From an uncultured Clostridia bacterium (GTDB taxonomy: Bacteria; Bacillota; Clostridia; Christensenellales; UBA1242), in contig CALWKF010000009.1 in NCBI GenBank assembly GCA_944381215.1, positions 1-60,952 on the forward strand: a DNA stretch of 60,952 bases, given 5' to 3'. The position numbers and the translations under genes were made by a program. How positions within the stretch are numbered: position 1 is the stretch's first letter; each line of letters opens with the position of its first letter. The notes beneath the pieces are model-generated. The model was not told the DNA's origin. It searched no databases and worked only from the letters and a program-made list of their open reading frames with translations. Shown here in pieces: positions 7,165-14,768 of the stretch.

Positions 7165-10100
7165 TTATTCCTCATTTGCAAGTTTAGTGAGTTTGGAGTA
7201 GAGTAGGTCGCTGTCTTGCTTTGCCTTTTCGAGTAGTTCTTGCGCATGTGCTGGGTTCTTTTTAAAGAGGTTTGCAAATCTACGCTCTTTCTTCAAAAAT
7301 TCGATAAAGTCCCCAGTGGGCTTAGGTGAGTCGAGGATGAGTTTATGAGTTACTGGGCTGTATCTAAACAAGTGCCAGTAGCCACACTGAACCGCCTCAC
7401 GCATAACCTGCATGCCGTTCGACATGTCAATTCCGTGATTGATACAGGTCGAGTACGCGATAATTATCGACACGCCGTCATATTCGCACGCCTCTTTAAT
7501 GGCAGTGAGTGCCTGATTCATATTCGCCCCCAAGGCAATCTGCGCGACATACACATCGGGGTAGGACATCGCCATTAAGCCTAGATTTTTCTTGCTAGTC
7601 TGCTTACCACTGTCCGCAAATTTTGCGACCGCTCCCGCAGGAGTTGCTTTGCTTGCTTGACCGCCAGTGTTACTGTAAACTTGGCTATCGAGCACTAAAA
7701 TATTGACATTTTTGCCACTCGCTAACACGTGGTCAAGCCCGCCGTAACCGATATCGTACGCCCAACCATCGCCACCGATTATCCACACGGTCTTGTCGTT
7801 AAGGTCCTCACGCCTATCCAAAATCTCGCGCATAAGGGCTTGGGCCTGCGCATTTGATGTTGGCAAGTTTTCCTCAATCGCACCAAGTAACTGCACGCTT
7901 GCCACTTCGCTCTCATCAAGGCTCTTAGCGTTAAACCACTCGGCAATGTAGTTTTCTAGTATTGGTGCCTGCGCCCGCAAAGCCTCGAGAGTGGTGGCAA
8001 TTTGTCTCTTTTTGCTGTCTAGTGCTAGCCTCATCCCGAGCCCGAACTCCGCGTTGTCCTCAAACAGACTGTTTGCCCACGCAGGCCCGTGGCCCTCACT
8101 ATCTACAGTGTACGGGCAACTCGGGAAACTGCCACCGTAAATACTACTACAACCGGTCGCGTTAGCAATCACCATTTTGTCGCCATACAACTGCGTAGCC
8201 AAACGGATGTACGGGGTCTCACCACAGCCAGCACATGCACCGCTAAACTGGAAGTGCTGGGGCGCAAACTGACTGCCTTTTACCGTAAACTTGTTAAACA
8301 CCTTCGGGTTCTCAATTTTTTCGGCAAATCGGTAGTTCTCAGTTTGCTCCACGGTCTCTTTGTCGCCGTCGCTCATAACTAACGCCTTCTTTAATGCAGG
8401 GCAGACGTTCGCACAACTGCCACAGCCCGTACAGTCAAGAGGGGAGATTTGGATGCGGAACTGCTTTCCCTCGAGCCCTTGCGCCTTGATTGCCTCAAAG
8501 GTCGTGGGAATCTCGACGCCGTCCTCAATCAACACTGGCTTAATCGCACCGTGCGGGCACACAAAACTACACATATTACACTGAATGCAGTTTTCAGGTA
8601 TCCACTTGGGGATATTTGTGGCGATTCCGCGCTTCTCGTAACGCGCCGTGTCGGTGTCAATGTGCCCGTCCGCGTTAAAGGCACTGACAGGAAGTTTGTC
8701 GCCTTCGAGTCTCGCAATCGGCTCCATAACGGACCTCGCAAACTCCGTCTTGTCCGCATCGTAGGTCGTGGTAATCTCGTTTAGCGCGTTCTGCCAAGAG
8801 GTAGGGATGTTTATTTTCACAATCTCAGCCCCGCCCGCATCGATCGCACGGTAGTTTTGCTCAACAACCGCTTCACCAGCCTTGCCGTACGACTTTTTCG
8901 CCGCATCTTTCATGGCAATGACCGCCTCATCGTAGGGGATGATGTTGGAGAGTTTGAAGAACGCCGACTGCATAATCGTGTTGATTTTGCCTTTTAGACC
9001 CAGTTTATCTGCAATGTCTTGCGCGTCGATTATAAAGAGCGTTATGTTGCGCCTCGACAGTTCACGCTTGAAGGAGGCTGGCAGTTTGTCCTCAATCTCG
9101 CGGGGCTTCCAATCGCAGTTTAGGAGCAACGTCCCGCCGTTTTTGAGTTTGGAAAGGAAGTCATATTTGCCAATGTAGCGCGCATTGTGGCACGCGATAA
9201 AGTCCGCCTTGTCAATCTCATAAGGTGCCGTTATCGGGTGCTTCCCAAATCGCAAGTGCGAAATCGTTACACTGCCACTTTTCTTACTGTCGTACACGAA
9301 AAAGCCCTGCGCATAGAGCGGGGTCAACTCGCCAATAATTTTAATGCTGTTCTTGTTCGCACTGACGGTCCCGTCGCTACCCAGCCCGTAAAATAAGCAC
9401 TGCGTCATGCTCTCTTTTAGCGAAAATTCGGGTAAAATTAGGCTCGAGCCCGTCATATCATCAGTTATTCCCACCGTAAAATCACGCTTTCCATTCGGCA
9501 CACAGTTTTGTATCACCGCCATTGCGCACGCGGGGGTAAAGTCCTTTCCGCCAAGGCCGTACCTGCCACCTAGTACAGGTAGGTGAATACCGCGCTCCGA
9601 AAGCACTGCACACACATCGAGGTACAAGGGCTCGCCAGCACTCCCGCCTTCCTTCGTGCGATCGAGCACCGTTATCGTGCGTGCGGAGCGGGGAAGCACG
9701 CTCAAAAACTCATCCGTGTAGAACGGGCGGTACAGCCTAACTGTGATTATGCCCACTTTGTCGTTGTGGTCCTTATTATACTCATCCGCCACACGCTCGA
9801 GGGTCTCCGTGCTACTGCCCATGGACACGATAATGCGTTGCGCATCAGGGGCCCCGTGGTAACTAAACGGCGCGTAGTGCCTGCCTGTCAACTGCTCGTA
9901 TATTTGGCACGCTTGCTTAAAGTACGCCCCAACGCTCTGGAAGTAACTCTCGCTCGCTTCGCGGTTTTGGAAAAAGACATCGGGGTTCTGCGCCGTGCCA
10001 AATTGCCTAGGCGTGTTCGGGTTCAGCCCGCGCTCTTTAAAGGCCTTGATTTTCTCGAAAGGAATAACCTTTTTAATTTCCTCGTTGTCGAGCACCGAAA

Positions 10101-10641
10101 TTTTATTGATTTCGTGCGAAGTGCGGAACCCGTCGAAAAAGTGCAAAACTGGCACGCTACTGTTTAAGGCCGTAATCATCGAAATGAGCCCTAAATCATA
10201 GCACTCTTGCACGTTTTTGGACGCAATCATTGAAAAGCCCGTCTGCCTGCACGCCATTACATCGCTGTGGTCGCCGAAAATGGACAGCGCGTGAGTGGCC
10301 ACCGTCCTCGCTGCCACATTGAATACGCACGGGAGCAACTCACCAGCAATTTTGTACATATTGGGAATCATTAGTAGCAACCCTTGGCTCGCCGTAAAGG
10401 TGGTAGTTAAACTCCCGCACAGCAAACTCCCATGCAAGGCCCCAACAGCACCGCCTTCGCTCTGCATCTCGACCACTTGCATGCTCCCGCCGTAAATATT
10501 AGGTTTTTTCGCCGCCGCCCACTCGTCGCAAGCCTCCGCCATAGGCGAACTCGGGGTAATAGGGTAAATTATGGCAGTTTCGTTGACCGCGTACGAGGCC
10601 ATTGCCGCTGCCGTGTTTCCGTCTGTCGTAATTGTTTTCAA
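7165..10641 (-). CDS. nifJ: Pyruvate:ferredoxin (flavodoxin) oxidoreductase
   Basis: 1158 residues, the full length of the single-chain enzyme. It converts pyruvate and CoA to acetyl-CoA and CO2 and passes electrons to ferredoxin, a central step in anaerobes. The N-terminal domain starts ITTDGNTAAAMASY. The two ferredoxin-like 4Fe-4S motifs are CIQCNMCSFVC and CTGCGSCANVC (around residues 685-750), the proximal cluster begins CAGCGETPY, and the thiamine pyrophosphate motif is GGDGWAYDIGYGGLDH near residue 960. The start is TTG at 10641, seven bases after GGAGGAGAG. It is transcribed alone from its own promoter, divergent from truA. Confidence 0.97.
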   Translation of the reverse strand: MKTITTDGNTAAAMASYAVNETAIIYPITPSSPMAEACDEWAAAKKPNIYGGSMQVVEMQSEGGAVGALHGSLLCGSLTTTFTASQGLLLMIPNMYKIAGELLPCVFNVAARTVATHALSIFGDHSDVMACRQTGFSMIASKNVQECYDLGLISMITALNSSVPVLHFFDGFRTSHEINKISVLDNEEIKKVIPFEKIKAFKERGLNPNTPRQFGTAQNPDVFFQNREASESYFQSVGAYFKQACQIYEQLTGRHYAPFSYHGAPDAQRIIVSMGSSTETLERVADEYNKDHNDKVGIITVRLYRPFYTDEFLSVLPRSARTITVLDRTKEGGSAGEPLYLDVCAVLSERGIHLPVLGGRYGLGGKDFTPACAMAVIQNCVPNGKRDFTVGITDDMTGSSLILPEFSLKESMTQCLFYGLGSDGTVSANKNSIKIIGELTPLYAQGFFVYDSKKSGSVTISHLRFGKHPITAPYEIDKADFIACHNARYIGKYDFLSKLKNGGTLLLNCDWKPREIEDKLPASFKRELSRRNITLFIIDAQDIADKLGLKGKINTIMQSAFFKLSNIIPYDEAVIAMKDAAKKSYGKAGEAVVEQNYRAIDAGGAEIVKINIPTSWQNALNEITTTYDADKTEFARSVMEPIARLEGDKLPVSAFNADGHIDTDTARYEKRGIATNIPKWIPENCIQCNMCSFVCPHGAIKPVLIEDGVEIPTTFEAIKAQGLEGKQFRIQISPLDCTGCGSCANVCPALKKALVMSDGDKETVEQTENYRFAEKIENPKVFNKFTVKGSQFAPQHFQFSGACAGCGETPYIRLATQLYGDKMVIANATGCSSIYGGSFPSCPYTVDSEGHGPAWANSLFEDNAEFGLGMRLALDSKKRQIATTLEALRAQAPILENYIAEWFNAKSLDESEVASVQLLGAIEENLPTSNAQAQALMREILDRREDLNDKTVWIIGGDGWAYDIGYGGLDHVLASGKNVNILVLDSQVYSNTGGQASKATPAGAVAKFADSGKQTSKKNLGLMAMSYPDVYVAQIALGANMNQALTAIKEACEYDGVSIIIAYSTCINHGIDMSNGMQVMREAVQCGYWHLFRYSPVTHKLILDSPKPTGDFIEFLKKERRFANLFKKNPAHAQELLEKAKQDSDLLYSKLTKLANEE

Positions 10642-10672
10642 TTTATCTCTCCTCCAAATTTATTCTAATGCG

Positions 10673-10701
10673 ATTATACCACTTTAAAAAAAGTTAGACA
10701 A
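10673..10701 (-). promoter_or_regulatory. Promoter of nifJ
   Basis: On the minus strand, TTGTCT, a 17-bp spacer and TATAAT. It is back to back with the truA promoter, 15 bp away. Confidence 0.65.
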
Positions 10702-10716
10702 ATATTTTAATACAAT

Positions 10717-10746
10717 TTGCCAAAGTTAGATTACCTATGTTATAAT
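10717..10746 (+). promoter_or_regulatory. Promoter of truA, placed for a leaderless transcript
   Basis: TTGCCA (10717-10722), an 18-bp spacer and TATAAT (10741-10746). Only six bases separate the -10 box from the ATG at 10753, so transcription would start at or next to the start codon. Confidence 0.65.
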
Positions 10747-10752
10747 AAAAAT

Positions 10753-11490
10753 ATGAAGAGAATTTTGATTTTAATTCAGTTTTTGGGTACAAACTATTCG
10801 GGCTGGCAAACCCAACCAGGCTTAGAGACTATTGAGGGCAACTTAGAGCGCGCCGTTTTCGAGACCACGGGCGAGCGGGTGACAGTCCACAGCAGTGGCA
10901 GAACGGATGCAGGAGTCCACGCCCTCGCTATGCCCGCGCACTTTGATACAAACACCCGTATAGTACCCGAGAATTTATACAAGGCTCTCAATGCGCATCT
11001 GCCTAGTGATATTAGGGTACTTTCTAGTCGTGAGGTCGACGAGCACTTTCACGCGCGCTTTGATGTCAAGGAAAAGACCTATGAGTATCACTTTTATACG
11101 AGCCCAATGCCCCTGCCGTATTACAGCACCACCAGCGCTTGGGTAACTGCACCCTTCGACTTCGACCTCGCCAAAAGCGTCGTTAATGCGTTTGTCGGTA
11201 CACACGACTTCGTGGGCTTTGCTAGTAGCAAAACAGAGGTCAGTAGCACAGTGCGCACGATTACCAAAATTTCGCTAACAAAAAAAGCCCCCAACCAGTA
11301 CTGCCTCTCAGTTACGGGCGACGGCTTTTTGTATAATATGGTCCGCATAATCGCAGGCACTGTTATCGAAATCGGGCAGGGGAAAATCGCCCCAGATTCA
11401 CTCCCAGACATTATCGAGAGTCGCGACCGCAAGCGCGCTGGCCGTACCGCCTCCGCCGTCGGCCTAGTCCTAAAAGCTGTAAAGTATTAA
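10753..11490 (+). CDS. truA: tRNA pseudouridine(38-40) synthase TruA
   Basis: 245 residues. TruA makes pseudouridine at positions 38-40 of the tRNA anticodon arm. The catalytic aspartate lies in SSGRTDAGVHA near residue 50. The motifs HFHARFDVKEKTYEY and DGFLYNMVRIIAG are also typical. An in-frame TTG lies at 10717, but it is the -35 box of the promoter and has no ribosome site, so ATG 10753 is chosen. There is no Shine-Dalgarno sequence before that ATG either (see findings). It ends in its own terminator. Confidence 0.93.
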   Translation: MKRILILIQFLGTNYSGWQTQPGLETIEGNLERAVFETTGERVTVHSSGRTDAGVHALAMPAHFDTNTRIVPENLYKALNAHLPSDIRVLSSREVDEHFHARFDVKEKTYEYHFYTSPMPLPYYSTTSAWVTAPFDFDLAKSVVNAFVGTHDFVGFASSKTEVSSTVRTITKISLTKKAPNQYCLSVTGDGFLYNMVRIIAGTVIEIGQGKIAPDSLPDIIESRDRKRAGRTASAVGLVLKAVKY

Positions 11491-11512
11491 GGCACATCAA
11501 AAGTGCTTTTTG
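11489..11512 (+). terminator. Terminator of truA
   Basis: GGCAC/GTGCT stem with a 7-nt loop followed by TTTTTGT, right after the stop codon. Confidence 0.6.
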
Positions 11513-11583
11513 TATAATTTTTTATTCAAAATCTCTAAATTTGCCTTATTTTATTCAACATATTTCCTTTTAATTCAATCAAC

Positions 11584-11616
11584 AAAAAAAACGAAAGCCC
11601 CCGCTTTCGCTTTTTG
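11584..11616 (-). terminator. Terminator of the XRE genes
   Basis: CGAAAGC/GCTTTCG hairpin with A and T runs on either side. It can serve the minus-strand regulator genes. Confidence 0.7.
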
Positions 11617-11620
11617 TATA

Positions 11621-11833
11621 TTAATAATTTTCTAACCCTAGCACTACATTAGCACTAACTCCAAGCACGATACATATTTGTTTGACTTGCTCATAATCAG
11701 GTTTTCGCTTGCCTTTTTCCCAATAACATACGCAAGTAGGTGACACGCCGACCTTTTTCGCCAGCGCCGTAATAGATAAACCTGCCTCCAGCCTCAATTC
11801 TTTCAGTATATCTTTAAATTCTCTTTCTTCCAT
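11621..11833 (-). CDS. Small XRE-family regulator (copy 1)
   Basis: 70 residues, one helix-turn-helix domain of the Cro/C1 type: LSITALAKKVGVSPTCVCYWEKGKRKPD holds the two DNA-contact helices, and the end ANVVLGLENY closes the domain. Such single-domain proteins act as dimeric repressors. It is one of three similar genes in a row; copy 2 lies 17 bp upstream and is probably cotranscribed. There is no effector domain. Confidence 0.85.
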   Translation of the reverse strand: MEEREFKDILKELRLEAGLSITALAKKVGVSPTCVCYWEKGKRKPDYEQVKQICIVLGVSANVVLGLENY

Positions 11834-11850
11834 TTAAAACTTCCATAACC

Positions 11851-12054
11851 TTAAATATCTTCAAAACCTAAAACTATATCACCAGACACATTAAAAACGA
11901 TACAAATGCGCTTAATTTGGTCATAACTTGGTTTCTTTTTGTCAGTCTCCCAATAACTAACACAAGCTTGAGTAACACCCAATTTTTCGGCAAGCTCTTT
12001 TCGACTCAAACTAGCCTCAATTCGCAAGGCTTTTATAATTTCGTAGAATTCCAT
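11851..12054 (-). CDS. Small XRE-family regulator (copy 2)
   Basis: 67 residues, with the same fold and length as copies 1 and 3 (LSRKELAEKLGVTQACVSYW, then GDIVLGFEDI). About half of its residues match copy 1, so the genes arose by duplication. The 215 bp upstream hold an inverted repeat TTAAC-CATA-GTTAA that could be its operator. Confidence 0.85.
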   Translation of the reverse strand: MEFYEIIKALRIEASLSRKELAEKLGVTQACVSYWETDKKKPSYDQIKRICIVFNVSGDIVLGFEDI

Positions 12055-12122
12055 ATTAATATTTTTAACAAAAGTTAATAAAAAATGCTTGACTTGTAAC
12101 TACTGTTTATATTAAAATAGTA

Positions 12123-12136
12123 TTAACCATAGTTAA
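12123..12136. promoter_or_regulatory. Possible operator upstream of XRE copy 2
   Basis: TTAAC and GTTAA as inverted arms around CATA, within an AT-rich stretch between XRE copies 2 and 3. A further GTTAA stands near 12075. The assignment is from symmetry and position only. Confidence 0.35.
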
Positions 12137-12269
12137 AAGTGGTAAAAATAAAAAAATTAAACAGAAAACTGCTTAATTTTGTAAATGCTTAAGAATAAAA
12201 AAGGTGAGTATGATGTTAATAAGATAAGAAACGTTCAAATCAGTAGGGGGTAGATAGATAAAAGGACAG

Positions 12270-12491
12270 TTAAAAGTCGTTGAAGCCTAACAAAAAGTCT
12301 CCTGAAACATAACCGTCCAAAGCCTTGCGAATTTTTTGTAATTGTAAGTAGTTTGGCAAGCGTTTTCCACTTTCCCAAAGGCTGATACAAGATTGAGTTA
12401 CGCCAATTTTTAGAGCAAATTCCTTGACATCCATACCCAATTCTTGCCTAAGACCTTTTAGAATGTCTTTAAATTCTAATTTATTACTCAT
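12270..12491 (-). CDS. Small XRE-family regulator (copy 3)
   Basis: 73 residues with one Cro/C1-type helix-turn-helix (MDVKEFALKIGVTQSCISLW, end GDFLLGFNDF). It is divergent from the surface protein gene at 12766, and the 275 bp between them contain three copies of a TGACA-based dyad, so it may control itself and that gene. Confidence 0.85.
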   Translation of the reverse strand: MSNKLEFKDILKGLRQELGMDVKEFALKIGVTQSCISLWESGKRLPNYLQLQKIRKALDGYVSGDFLLGFNDF

Positions 12492-12531
12492 AAATTTAAT
12501 TATAACATTTGATAAAAAATTTTTGTTATTT

Positions 12532-12661
12532 TATGACAACTGTCATAAAATAGTTGCTATTTTCTATTAACTTATGCTAAAATTTTATGACAATTGTCAA
12601 AAAACATTGCTTTTCCACAATTTTCCAATGTTACACAAAAGTCTTTTACATGACAATTTCA
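12532..12661. promoter_or_regulatory. Three operator-like dyads between XRE copy 3 and a surface gene
   Basis: Site 1, 12532-12547: TATGACA-AC-TGTCATA. Site 2, 12588-12599: TGACAATTGTCA, a perfect palindrome. Site 3, from 12651: TGACAATTTCA, a half-conserved copy. A promoter-like pair TTGCTA (12554) and TAAAAT (12578) lies between sites 1 and 2, and site 3 covers the -35 box of the promoter at 12650. The layout is like that of phage-type repressors. Confidence 0.55.
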
Positions 12662-12678
12662 TAACAATTTATTATAAT
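12650..12678 (+). promoter_or_regulatory. Promoter of the 12766 surface gene
   Basis: ATGACA, 17-bp spacer, TATAAT. The -35 box overlaps operator-like site 3, so a bound repressor would block it. Confidence 0.5.
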
Positions 12679-12765
12679 TATTAAAGAGTTAGGTCTTATT
12701 CTAATAGGTTATGGAATTTTTATAATTAACAAACATTTGCAAATAATAAAAAATAGGAGGGGAGT

Positions 12766-14220
12766 ATGACTACAAAAAGTAAGGTATCTATGATTTTTGT
12801 GGCTTTAATTTTGTTAACTTCCTATTTAATTTTTTATATTTTATTTTTTGCTCACAAAAATGAGCCAGTCGAGGCAGCCACAAGTGCGTATAGTAACGAA
12901 GTGTCGGGCTATGAGTATGTTCCAATGTATGGCCAATTATATTTAACTACGGGCGATTTTGACTGTACAATTAGTATACCAGATCCTGTGCTTTGGGGCA
13001 ACGGTGAAGGTGCTATGCCTTATCTTATGTTTGTAATGGAATGGCAATATTTTACAATAATACCCTCGGAAATCTATGTTTGGAATGATGATGTTACTTC
13101 GTTTACAGTAGAATTTATAGGCTCTTCTAATACTAGTAGCTTAAGTAGTGCAATGAGTACTGCTATAAATGATTTAAATAATGGTACTAACCCAAGTATA
13201 CATACTACATCAGTAACAAGAAGCGGGAATACATTTGCGTTTGAAAATGCTATTAATCATTATGCAGAATATTATTTTACACCCACATCTGGTCCTAGTA
13301 ATATATATTTAGCTATTGCTGCAAGTATAGAGATACCCGACAATGCATATATGATAGTTACGCATTCATTGACCTTTGACTATGCTAGCGGTAGCGGTAA
13401 TATTTTGTCAGCGGAAGGGGAACGACTAGAGGGTACAGCCGACTATATCTCAAATTCCTCAATCGCTGTCTCAGCCTCCCCAAGCGACGGCTATATATTT
13501 GACCACTGGGTGCTAAACGGCTCCACTCGTACCGAAAACCCGCTAACTTTTACCATAACCCAAGATTCCACCCTTATGGTATATTTTAGACAGCCAGTCG
13601 AAATAACTTCTTCCAACAACGGCTCGGAGTTCGCGACCTTTAACACCGAAACGCTCGACCTTTCATACCGATATAATATAACTTTTACCACCGATAACTA
13701 CCTCTACAGCGCAACGGTGAACACAGGCGCCGAGCAACGAATCGCCTCGATGAACGGCATGCTAACGGTCCCAGACAACTCTTGCACCGCCATAATTTAC
13801 TACACCAACGAAACGGGCTCGCGCCTCTTCCTTGAAATTATTGGAGTAACTGGCGACGTAACAATCAACCTCACTTTCTCAAACGTTTCGCAGAGTTTTA
13901 GCCCCACGAGCGGGGGTGGTGCCAGCGGAATCGTCGTGTCTGCAACCGAGGGCGGAGTCGCAAGCGTCGTGGGGGACGACTTCGAAAACCTCGCCGATGA
14001 CGACGAAATTCTCTACATCGCAAAACTCGCACAAAACGGCTACCAGTTTTCCCACTGGGAGGATGCGGAAGGCAACATTCTAGGCTATACCGACAACCTC
14101 CTCCTCACCAAAGCCGAAGCCTACAACACCAAAGTAATCGCCGTCTTCATCCCCACCAACCAAGAAAACACCAACTCCACCACCGACACCCAACCAACCG
14201 ACACCCCCGAAATTATCTAA
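12766..14220 (+). CDS. Secreted surface protein with InlB-like repeats
   Basis: 484 residues after AGGAGGGGAGT. Residues 9-30 form a signal/anchor helix, followed by PVEAATS, a likely signal-peptidase site. Residues 35-210 are a unique domain. Around 215-270 is an InlB-like repeat (GYIFDHWVLNGS, NPLTFTIT). Residues 275-380 form a domain shared with the protein at 52883-54838 (start ITSSN, then LEIIGVTGDVTINLTF). A terminal repeat (GYQFSHWEDAEGN) and a Thr/Asn-rich tail ending in PEII follow. It is a cell-surface or secreted protein of unknown ligand. Base composition is AT-rich in the first half and GC-richer from about 13440 on, consistent with joined modules. Confidence 0.75.
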   Translation: MTTKSKVSMIFVALILLTSYLIFYILFFAHKNEPVEAATSAYSNEVSGYEYVPMYGQLYLTTGDFDCTISIPDPVLWGNGEGAMPYLMFVMEWQYFTIIPSEIYVWNDDVTSFTVEFIGSSNTSSLSSAMSTAINDLNNGTNPSIHTTSVTRSGNTFAFENAINHYAEYYFTPTSGPSNIYLAIAASIEIPDNAYMIVTHSLTFDYASGSGNILSAEGERLEGTADYISNSSIAVSASPSDGYIFDHWVLNGSTRTENPLTFTITQDSTLMVYFRQPVEITSSNNGSEFATFNTETLDLSYRYNITFTTDNYLYSATVNTGAEQRIASMNGMLTVPDNSCTAIIYYTNETGSRLFLEIIGVTGDVTINLTFSNVSQSFSPTSGGGASGIVVSATEGGVASVVGDDFENLADDDEILYIAKLAQNGYQFSHWEDAEGNILGYTDNLLLTKAEAYNTKVIAVFIPTNQENTNSTTDTQPTDTPEII

Positions 14221-14281
14221 CCGCACTAAATAGCCTTTATACATTATACATAAGAAATTTTAAAAAACAATCCACTTTAAA
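14205..14281 (+). repeat. 77-bp repeat, copy A, spanning the stop codon of the surface gene
   Basis: Covers the last codons (PEII), the stop and 61 bp of 3' flank. It is repeated with one visible mismatch at 16445-16521 after the next surface gene. Confidence 0.85.
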
Positions 14282-14283
14282 AG

Positions 14284-14322
14284 TAAACTACACCTCCAAA
14301 AGCTGGGGTGTGGTTTATTATT
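14284..14322 (+). terminator. Terminator with long loop after the first surface gene
   Basis: TAAACTACACC and GGTGTGGTTTA pair (one G-T) around a 12-nt loop and run into TTATTATTTA. The rest of the 548-bp gap to the next gene holds a dispersed repeat (14415-14466), a promoter (14638-14667) and AT-rich sequence. Confidence 0.55.
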
Positions 14323-14414
14323 TATGCAAGTTATTAAATACTAATAAAATTCCTGCCATTTTAAGAGGAAATTGGGGCTGGCGCGGTGCGATGACGTACT
14401 TCCAATATATTCAG

Positions 14415-14466
14415 GGTCATTCTGAGCCTCGACCCGCGAAGCCTTTAGACGAAGGATCTCATCTCA
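14415..14466 (+). repeat. REP-like dispersed repeat
   Basis: Sequence of the form TCATYCTGAGC..GACCCGCGAAGCC..GACGAAGGATCTCAT. Its ends (ATCCT-type and AGGAT) are inverted, so it can fold back. At least ten copies occur in intergenic parts of the window. Confidence 0.75.
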
Positions 14467-14637
14467 TCCTCTTAAAACAAACGTATTTAAATACAAGCAC
14501 TAGTAGATATCTATTAGTGCTTGTTTATAATATTGGTCTGTTTTTAAACTCCAAACCGATAAAATTTAACATTTTGCCTTTAATAAGTATCTAAAACCCA
14601 CAAAATTCAATAATTTTTCGTCAATATACATTTTTAT

Positions 14638-14667
14638 TTGACACATGATACAAAATAATAGTATTAT
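14638..14667 (+). promoter_or_regulatory. Promoter of the 14769 surface gene
   Basis: TTGACA, 18-bp spacer, TATTAT, giving a leader of about 95 nt. Confidence 0.5.
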
Positions 14668-14768
14668 TATAGATAATGAAATTGTGCTGAAATAATTTTA
14701 AAATTGTTAACAACTTAGGATTTAACTTGATAATTTTTCTATAATTTATACAATTAAAAAGATAAAGG

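Noticed and set aside
9583-10167. Long plus-strand frame of 194 codons inside nifJ
   Set aside because: It is antisense to a fully conserved enzyme gene, and the codon pattern belongs to nifJ on the minus strand.
14310-14594. Reading frame of 94 codons between the two surface genes
   Set aside because: It runs through the terminator and a dispersed repeat, without a ribosome site or protein-like composition.
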